Assembly (NCBI GenBank): GCA_964549785.1
Contig: CAZJXA010000058.1
Coordinates: 1 to 16,363, forward strand
From: JBEIUO01 sp964549785
GTDB taxonomy: Bacteria > Planctomycetota > Phycisphaerae > Phycisphaerales > UBA1924
Direction: 5' to 3'
DNA length: 16,363 nt
The position numbers were made by a program, and so were the translations under genes. Below, in pieces: positions 7,234-15,500 of the stretch (position 1 is the first letter of the stretch; each line of letters opens with the position of its first letter). The notes under the pieces were generated by a model. It did not search any database and was not told the DNA's origin. It worked only from the letters and a program-made list of their open reading frames with translations.

Positions 7234-9387
7234 ATGATGCAAATCAAACTTGTGGGTGGGCTTTGGAGCGGGCGGCAAGATGGGAAGGGGTGGGGAACGG
7301 CGAATCTTCGCGCGATGGCGCGCGCGACCGCTTTGGGCGGAGTTGTGCTCTTGTTCCAGACGGGCGTAGTGGCGCAGCAGACAGCGCCTGAGGCGTTGGA
7401 CGTGAACGCCGTCAGAGCCCCGGCCGGCGCTTCGACGCTCGTGAATCCAACACCCCCCTCGCAGCCGGAGGCGGAAGCAGCGGAACCGGCAGCGGCGGAG
7501 GCAGAGATCGATTCGCAGATATATCCGGTTACCGCGTTCCGGCTTGAGTACGCCAATCTGTCTGCCGACCAGGCGGCGGAACTCGGATTGCCGACGTTGG
7601 AAGAGTTGGGCAACTCATGGGCAGAGTTGGCGCGTTCGGGCGATGCGTTCGTCGCGCCCAGCCCCGGCGGGTCGTCCAACCGTCGCCGGGTTGCGGACGT
7701 TGGGGAGGCGGGCGGCGACATTTTCGCGTGGAGCGGGATCAGCAAGGTGGCGGAAGCCATCGTCAGGACCATCAATGCCCGGGGTGTCATCGCGTGCTTC
7801 GTGGAAGTTCCCGAGATTCTCGACGATAAGACGGATGACCGCGCCGACAAGACCGCCCCCTTGCTGCTCCGGGTGTGGGTCGGCCGCATCGGTGAGAACG
7901 GCATCCGGTCAATCAGTTCCGGGGAGCGACTGACGTCGAGCGAAACTCGGGTCAACCCCTCTGACTCGGTCCACGAGCGCATCCGGGGGCGGTCGCCGGC
8001 TCAGCCGGGGATGGTCTTGAACCAGGAAGGAATCGACGAGTATGTCTACCGGCTGAATCGGCATCCCGGTCGGCGGGTCGACGTTTCGCTGGCCCCGGGC
8101 TCGGAGAACGGCGAGGTCGTGCTCGACTACCTTGTGTCCGAGAACAAGCCGTGGTCCTTGTACGCCCAGATTTCCAACACCGGCACCGAGGCCACGAGCG
8201 AGTGGCGCCAGCGCTTCGGGTTTATTCACAACCAGTTGAGCGGCAACGACGACATCCTTCGGATCGATTACATCACGGGCGGGTTCGATTCCGCGCACGC
8301 CCTCTCGGCGTCGTACGAGTTCCCGGTCTTTTCCGACCGCGTCCGGCTCCGGCCCTTTGTCAACTATTCAGAGTTTGAGGCGAGCGATGTAGGCGTCGGC
8401 GAGGGCCGTGAGGATTTCAGCGGCACCAGCTACTCGGGGGGCGTCGAGGCGATCGGCAACATCTATCAGCACCGTCAGTTCTTCCTCGACCTTTTCGGCG
8501 GCGGTCGGTATCAGTACAACGAGATCGAGGGTCCGACCGCGACGGGCGAGGCCGAGTTCTGGGTTCCCTACATCGGGCTGCGGGCCGAGCGGATCGAGGA
8601 CGCGTCGTATCTTTCGGCGAGCCTTTCCTATGAGGCGAACGTCAACAACTGGACGGACGATGCACGGGGCACAGGCGACGACCTCAACTCGCTGGGCCGG
8701 TCCGATATCAACGAATACTGGCAACTGGTGAAGTGGGATTCGGAGTTCTCGTTCTATCTGGAGCCCCTGCTGTATGACCGTGAGTGGCGTGGCGAGGCGA
8801 CCGACAACAAGAGCCGTAAGTCCTTGGCGCACGAGATCGGCCTGACGTTTCGCGGCCAGTACAGCCCGAACGATCGCCTGATCCCCAACGAAGAGGAAGT
8901 GGTCGGCGGCCTTTACTCGGTGCGCGGATATTCCGAGTCTGTCACCGCCGGCGACACGGTGCTGATCGGCAGTGTGGAGTACCGTTTCCATCTGCCGCGG
9001 GTGCTGGGTTACTCGGATCCGGTGAACGAGTCGCTCTACTGGCAGCCGGGAAGGTTCGGGTCGCAGGATGCGGGTGTGCTCGGCGACAACTTCCGCTGGG
9101 CGCCGCAGGCGGACTTCGGCCGGGCCGACTGGGACCTCATCCTGAGGGCGTTCTTTGATGCGGGAAGCGCCTACACGGTTCGTCGCCAGTCGGGCGAAGA
9201 CCTCCACAACACCCTTTTCGGCACCGGCGTGGGCGTGGAACTTCAGATCAAGCGGAACTTTGTGGCCCGCCTGGATTGGGGCGTTGCGCTCACGGACGTG
9301 GACGAGATCGTGGGCGGAGCAGACATCACCACGGGGGCGGAGTCGGGTGACACCCAGCTGCATTTCTCGGCGACGGTGCTGTATTGA
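7234..9387 (+). CDS. TpsB outer-membrane transporter of a two-partner secretion system (FhaC/ShlB family)
   Basis: The protein has 717 residues from ATG 7234, with AAGGG at 7220-7224 as ribosome site. An upstream in-frame GTG at 7210 has no such site. A long signal peptide holds a hydrophobic stretch at about 30-45 and a probable cut after VVA47. An Ala/Glu/Pro-rich linker leads to an extended POTRA-1 region (about 96-220, from IYPVTAF). The second POTRA (from about 255) shows PGMVLNQEG and YRLNRHPGRRVDVSLAPG, close to the FhaC/ShlB pattern. The rest is a predicted 16-strand barrel with NxxxSGNDDILRIDY, the VRGY motif at 563-566 (the loop-6 motif of the Omp85/TpsB superfamily) and an aromatic C-terminus (SATVLY). 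Known: TpsB proteins export one partner TpsA across the outer membrane without ATP. The next gene is such a TpsA. Family members are often about 550-600 residues; the extra length lies in the N-terminal linker and POTRA-1. The family call is firm. Confidence 0.92.
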   Translation: MMQIKLVGGLWSGRQDGKGWGTANLRAMARATALGGVVLLFQTGVVAQQTAPEALDVNAVRAPAGASTLVNPTPPSQPEAEAAEPAAAEAEIDSQIYPVTAFRLEYANLSADQAAELGLPTLEELGNSWAELARSGDAFVAPSPGGSSNRRRVADVGEAGGDIFAWSGISKVAEAIVRTINARGVIACFVEVPEILDDKTDDRADKTAPLLLRVWVGRIGENGIRSISSGERLTSSETRVNPSDSVHERIRGRSPAQPGMVLNQEGIDEYVYRLNRHPGRRVDVSLAPGSENGEVVLDYLVSENKPWSLYAQISNTGTEATSEWRQRFGFIHNQLSGNDDILRIDYITGGFDSAHALSASYEFPVFSDRVRLRPFVNYSEFEASDVGVGEGREDFSGTSYSGGVEAIGNIYQHRQFFLDLFGGGRYQYNEIEGPTATGEAEFWVPYIGLRAERIEDASYLSASLSYEANVNNWTDDARGTGDDLNSLGRSDINEYWQLVKWDSEFSFYLEPLLYDREWRGEATDNKSRKSLAHEIGLTFRGQYSPNDRLIPNEEEVVGGLYSVRGYSESVTAGDTVLIGSVEYRFHLPRVLGYSDPVNESLYWQPGRFGSQDAGVLGDNFRWAPQADFGRADWDLILRAFFDAGSAYTVRRQSGEDLHNTLFGTGVGVELQIKRNFVARLDWGVALTDVDEIVGGADITTGAESGDTQLHFSATVLY

Positions 9388-9537
9388 CGTCCGTGGGGCC
9401 GGTGCGTCCTCCGATCAGCGGTGGGCCCGGCTCTTAGGGGCGGCGGTTGGCGGCAGGATTGAGAAGGGACTGAACGCAACGTGTCGGGTTTCGTGAACAC
9501 ATTTCAAGCACAATGCGCTGCGGAGGGCCTGAGGGGC

Positions 9538-9549
9538 TCCGGCGCCGGA
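9538..9549. promoter_or_regulatory. Perfect 12-bp palindrome beside the tpsA ribosome binding site
   Basis: tccggcgccgga reads the same on both strands and ends 2 nt before the GGAAGG ribosome site (9551-9556). In RNA it could form only a tight GC structure; as DNA it could be a binding site. In this base composition a 12-base GC palindrome is weak evidence. Confidence 0.25.
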
Positions 9550-9550
9550 T

Positions 9551-9556
9551 GGAAGG
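9551..9556 (+). promoter_or_regulatory. Ribosome binding site for tpsA start at 9565
   Basis: GGAAGG lies 8 nt before ATG 9565. It fixes the start of the giant exoprotein and gives a long but coherent signal peptide. Confidence 0.7.
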
Positions 9557-9564
9557 AAACAGCC

Positions 9565-12500
9565 ATGTCCAAGACTCAAGCGAACGGTTCGGGCGATACG
9601 CGGACGACTCTGGCAGCGGCGGGCCGATCGGCCCGATCCGCGAGCCGCTGGGGCGGGCGATTCACGAGTCGGGCGGCCGATAACCTTTTGGCCCGGGCCG
9701 AATCCTTCCGGCTGGGCCTTCTGAACGCCGCGGGGTGGACTTCGGCCCTCGCCGGGGCGATCGTCGCTTCGCTCGCCACGCCTGCTTTCGCGGGTCCCGA
9801 GGGAGCCCAGGTCATCCGGGGTGACGTGTCGATCAGCCGCGACGGGGCGACGACGCAGATCCGGGCGAGCAACCGCTCGATCATCAATTACCGCTCGTTC
9901 GACATCGGGTCGGCCGAGACGGTGCAGTTCATCCAGCCCTCGGCCTCGGCCCGGGTGCTGAACCGCATCAACAGCCCGATGCCGACCCGCATTGACGGCA
10001 ACCTGCTGGCCAACGGCCGGGTCTACCTCGTCAATCCCGCGGGCGTGATGTTCGGGAGCGGGTCCCACATCAACGTCGGAGGGCTCTACGCCGCGGCGGG
10101 CAACCTCTCCAACAGCGACTTCCTGAATGGCCGGGACCGCTTCACCGGGATCACCGGGTCGGTGGTCAACCAAGGGCGCATCGAGGCAGGGTTCGCGGCG
10201 TTGTTGGGTGCGCACGTCGCCAACGCGGGCGTGATCGTCGCGCCGCAAGGCACGGTGGTGATGGGCTCGGCAAGCGAGGCCTACATCGGCAAGCGCAACG
10301 GCACGACGTTCGTGAAGCTCGAAGGGCCGGCGGCTGCTGGCGCGGGCGGGGCGGGCGTTGAAAACACGGGCGAGATCCGGGCTGAGCGCGGGCGGGTGAC
10401 GATTGCCGCGGGCGATATCTATTCGATGGCGATGCGCGTCGGCGGAACGGTCAAGGCCAAGGACATCAAGCTCCAGGGCCAGGCGGGCGGCACGGTGGCG
10501 GTTACGGGGACGCTGGATGCCTCGAACGCAGCGGGCCAGGGCGGATCGGTTGAAGTCACGGGTCAGCGGGTCGGATTGTTTGATGCGAATATTGACGCTT
10601 CGGGCGCGACCGGCGGCGGTCGTGTGATGGTCGGCGGCGGCCTGCGGGGCGGGGGCGAACTGCGGCGCTCCGAGGTCACGGCCGTCAACGAGGGAAGCAC
10701 CATCGATGTGAGCGCGACTCGGGTCGGAGACGGTGGAATCGCGGTGGTGTGGTCCGATCAGACAACCAGGATGTTCGGTGAAGTCAACGCTCGCGGCGGA
10801 TCGGGCGGCGGTGACGGCGGCCTCATCGAAACTTCGAGCAAGAACTCCGGCGAGTTCAGCCCGCGTTCGATTGATGCGTCGGCCCCGCAGGGCAAGGCGG
10901 GCGAGTGGTTGCTCGACCCGCGCAACGTCATCATCAGCAACGGCGGCACCGCGAACGGTGCGTTTGATGCGGGATCGCCGAACGTCTTCACGCCCTCGGC
11001 GGATGATGCGATCGCGAACGTGGGCACCATCAACACGTCCTTGAGCGGCGGCACGAGCGTGACCATCACGACGAGCGACGCCGGTGGAACGCAGGACGGC
11101 GATATTACCGTCAACAACGCCATCAGCACGACCGCGTTGGGCAACGCCACGCTGACGCTGCTGGCTGCCAACGACATCATCTTGAACGCGGGGATCTCCT
11201 CGACAATGGGTGAATTGAACGTCGTGCTGACCGCGAACGACGCCGGTCAGGCGGCGCAGGACGGCGACATCGCTGCGGGCGACATCACGACGACCGGGCA
11301 GACCATCACCACCAACGGCGGTGACTTCACGGCTACGGGCGTCAATATCACGCTGGGAGCGGTTGATGCGACCGCCAGCATGGGCAACGTCTCGATCGGT
11401 GCGACCGGCACGCTCAACTTGGGCGGCAACGTCTCGGGTGCGTTGCTGACGACTACCAGCGCGGGGCAGACGGACGTGGGCGGGGTGATCATCGCCGACA
11501 CGCTCAACATTCACGCGGGCACCGACGGAACCGGCAACCTCATCCTGGGGGCCACGACGCTCAACGCGGACACGATAATTCTGCGGGCGGGCGATGGTTT
11601 AGCGGGCGGCGGAACCGGCGCGGTGGTCGATCTGGTCACCAACACTCCTGCCTTTGTCGGGACCCCAGGCGTGGGCTCTCCCAACGCGTTCACCGTTCAG
11701 GCCGACGGCGGCTACAGCGATGCTGCCCTCCCGAACGCTGCTGAGTTCGTGGGCGGCGTCTCGGGAATTGCCATCACCTACATCATCGATGACGGCGCTT
11801 TCCAACTGTTGACCGCCAGCAAGGTCTTGGGTTCGACGCTCAGCATCACCAGTGCGAGCACGACCACGATCGGCGCGCTGATTCAGCCCGCGAGCGCATC
11901 CATCTCCTCGGCGTCCGGGGTGATTTTCACGGGCGCGGGGTCTGGGATCCGAACGCCGGGGGGCGTGATCCAGGTGACGGGTCCCGTTGAGTTGCAGGGC
12001 GACACGATTCTTGACACCACCAACGCTGGCGGCACGCCTGCGGGTGCGGCCTTGGGGATCACCGGAAACGTCAACGATCAGGTGTCGAACACGAACGATC
12101 TTTCACTGAGTTCCGGGGCCGCCAACACCACCATCACCGGGCAGGTCGGCAACATTGCGCCGATTGCGCAACTTGACGTCGTGAGTGCGGGGACCGTTCA
12201 GTTCACGGGGGCAGTGACGGCCAATGGGGCGGGAACGCACACCTTCGCGGCCACCAACGTCACCTTCGGTGGGGCCACCTTGCTGGGGGGTGCTGCCGAT
12301 ATCAACACGTCAGGCATTCTCACGATCCCCGCCGCGGGGTTCTCCAACCTAGGCAACTTTGATGCGGGCGCCACCGGCACCGCCATCAACGTCGCCGGCA
12401 ACATCGCCAGCAACGGGACGATCACCTTCAACGACCCGCTCGTGGTGTCGGGCCCGGGGCTGCTCGTCGATGCGGGAACTGACGGGATCGTCTTTAACGC

Positions 12501-15500
12501 GGATGCGGATTTCGGGTCGGGCGACCACACGCTCTCGGCCGGAGACACCTTCATCAATGCCCCTCTGGACGGCACGGGCACCCTGACCTTCCGGCCGGGC
12601 ACGGGGGTTAACATCTCGATCGGCGATGCGTCCGACGGCGTGGCCTACGAGTTCACGCAGGCCGAATTGCCGAACATCACCGAGGGCTTTGCCGCGGTCG
12701 TCATCGGCTCGGCGGCGGGCTCACAGACCGTGAGCATCAACGGCCCGGGCACCAGCACGTTCTCGGATCCGCTGACGTTGCAAAGCCCGTCCGGAACCGT
12801 TTCGATCCTCGCGCCCCTCACCGGCACCGGCAACGCCAGCATCACCCTGCTATCCGCCAACGCCGCGGGCTCCGTGCAGTTGGGCTCCAACATTGTCACC
12901 TCGGGCACTCCCGTGGTCATTCACGGCGGAACGGTTCTGACCGCCGTCACCGGAATCGACACCACCAACGGCGGCCTCTCCGTCGGCGGCGGGAATATCA
13001 CGTTCCAGACGCCCGGCACGATCGATGGCAACCGCACTCTCTTCCTGAATGCCGGCACGGGCGGCGATATCGGCATCTCGGGCGCGGTCGGGGCGGTCAC
13101 GCCCCTCGGGGTCGTGACGGTCCAGAACGCCGACGAGTTCCTGGCCTCGTCCACCTTCTCGTCCGCCGGCTTCGATCAGAACGCCGGTGATAACACCACC
13201 GTCTTCACGGGGGCCGTCAACGTCGCCGGCCCTGTCGATATCGACGCCGCCGTCGTCACCTTCAATAGCACGCTCACCACCACCGCCGCCGGCACCGTCA
13301 CTATCACCAACTCCGGCCTCCTTACCCACACCGGCGCGGTCTTGGCGGCGGGTGGATACACCCAGGACGGGGCGGGCACGTCCAGCGTCGCCGCGGGCAT
13401 CACGGCGACAACGGGTAACGTCTCCTTCGCCACCGCTCTAGCGCTCACCGTCGCGCAAACCATCCAGGCGACGGCGGGTTCGCTTACGTTCGGCGGGGCG
13501 GTGGTCGGCACCGGTGCCGGCACGTTTGATTTCAACGGCACGGCCATCACGTTCTCGAACGTTCTTACTGCCGCCGCGGGCGCGGTGAACGTCACCAACA
13601 GTGGTCTGCTCACGCACACGGGCGCGGTCACGACCGGCACCGGCTATACCCAGGACGGTGCTGGCGCTTCGACGGTCGCGGCCGACGTGCTCGCGACGAC
13701 GTCCGGCAATGTGCTCTTCACCCGCCCTGTGACGTTGACCGCCACCCAGCGCACCGGTGCCACCGCCGGAACCGTGACCTTCCTCGAAAGCGTCACCGCG
13801 ACAACCGGCGTCAACCCCACCTTCGTCGGCACCGACGTGGTGCTGGGTGACGGCGTAGGGACCGACACGTTCGCGGGCGACGGCACCCTCACGCTGACTC
13901 CTTCTTCCACTGCGGCCCCGATCACCGTCGGCTCCTCGGGCGGGTTCGACCTGACGACCGCCGAAGTCGCCCGGGTCTCCAACGGCTGGACGGCGATCGT
14001 GATCGGCGAGGCCGGGACGACGGGCACGACCGCAATCGCGACTTCCACCTTCAACGACCCCGTCGTCTTTGGGTCCACCGGGGCCATTACCCAGTCGGGC
14101 ACGCTTACCGGCAACGGTAATGCGGGCTTCCAGTTCCAAGGTCCGACGACGGCCAACATCATCAACGTCACGGGCACCGGCAATGTCCTGTTCAGCAGCT
14201 CCGCGACCGTCGGCGTCGGCGGCAGCGTCACCACCTCCGGCGGCGACATCGGGTTCGTGGGCACCTCCAACCTGAGCGGCAACATCACCACGGGCGGTGG
14301 AGATGCGAGCTTCGGCGGCGCTGCCACGATCGGGACATCGATCGTCGTCGACGCCGCGGGCGGGTTCATCGGGTTTGGTTCAACCGTCGGCGCGGGCGCC
14401 AACGCACTGACCCTACGGGCCGACGAAGTCGACTTCGTCGGCGCGGTCACCGGACTCGGCGGCACGTTGGCCATCGGGGCCGGCGCGCCGACCACCGGCC
14501 TTACGATCGGCGGGGTCACTCCCGGCGCTGGGCTGGATATCACCGCGGCGGAGCTGGCCCTGTTCACCGACGGATTTGCCAGCCTCGTGTTCGGTCGGCC
14601 AGATATGACACCCGACATCGTTCTGCCGACGGTGGGCGGCTTCAGCGACCCGGTCACGTTCGACACCGGCACGGGCACCATCCGCCTGGGCGGCACGTTC
14701 ACGGGCAGCGGCAATGCGTCCTTCACATTCAGCGGCCCCTTCGCGGTGAGCGCGAACTCGCAGGTCGCGGCCGCGGACGCGGCCGCGACGATCAGCTTCG
14801 GCGACAGCGCAGGCGACGCGGTCGATCTCGGTTCCTCGACGCTCACCCTGATCACGAATAACGTTGTTTTCAACGGGCTCGCGGATTCTGTCGCCGGGAG
14901 CGGAGCCGCGGGCGGCAGCGTGCTCTCGATCCGGCCTTTGACCGACGGAACCAGCATCGGGATCGGCGGCGGTGCGGGTAGCCTCCAGATTACGGATGCC
15001 GCGCTCGATGCGATTTCGGCGTCGGTTGGGCTTTTGCGAATCGGAACCGCCACCACCGGCACGCACGCCGTGACATACGCCGACAGCACGTTCAAGACGG
15101 CCGTCGAGATCCTCGCGCCTGCGGGTGCTGGTTCGCACAACGTCACCGGCACCCTCACCGGGACCCGGGCCACGACGGGCACCATCCTCATTGATGGCCC
15201 CGGCGCGACCACCACGCTTGGTGCCGATATCCGCACGAACGGGTCGGCCATCACCATCAGCGACAACGTCATTCTCTCGGCCAATGTCTCGTTGGTCACC
15301 ACTGACGGTGGCGAACCCGGCGCGGCCATCGGCATCACCGGTACGACCGATGCCACGACTGCTTCCACCGAATCGCTCAGGCTTGAGGCCGGAACCGGCA
15401 CCATCACGCTCGGTGGGGCCGTCGGAACGACCCGGCTCGGCGGCTTCACTGTGACCTCCGCCGCGGACGTCAACGCGACCAGCATCGCCTCGACCACCAT

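Noticed and set aside
9388..9564. Separate promoter for tpsA in the tpsB-tpsA gap
   Set aside because: I tried TTGAGA (9459) and CACAAT (9509) as elements; neither has a partner box at suitable spacing. Co-transcription with tpsB is simpler.
9415..11514. A 699-codon open frame on the - strand opposite the start of tpsA
   Set aside because: It lies antisense to the TPS secretion domain, whose motifs are clear on the + strand. Its translation is Arg/Asp/Ala-rich with no recognisable domain. It arises because the + strand codons rarely produce stops in reverse.
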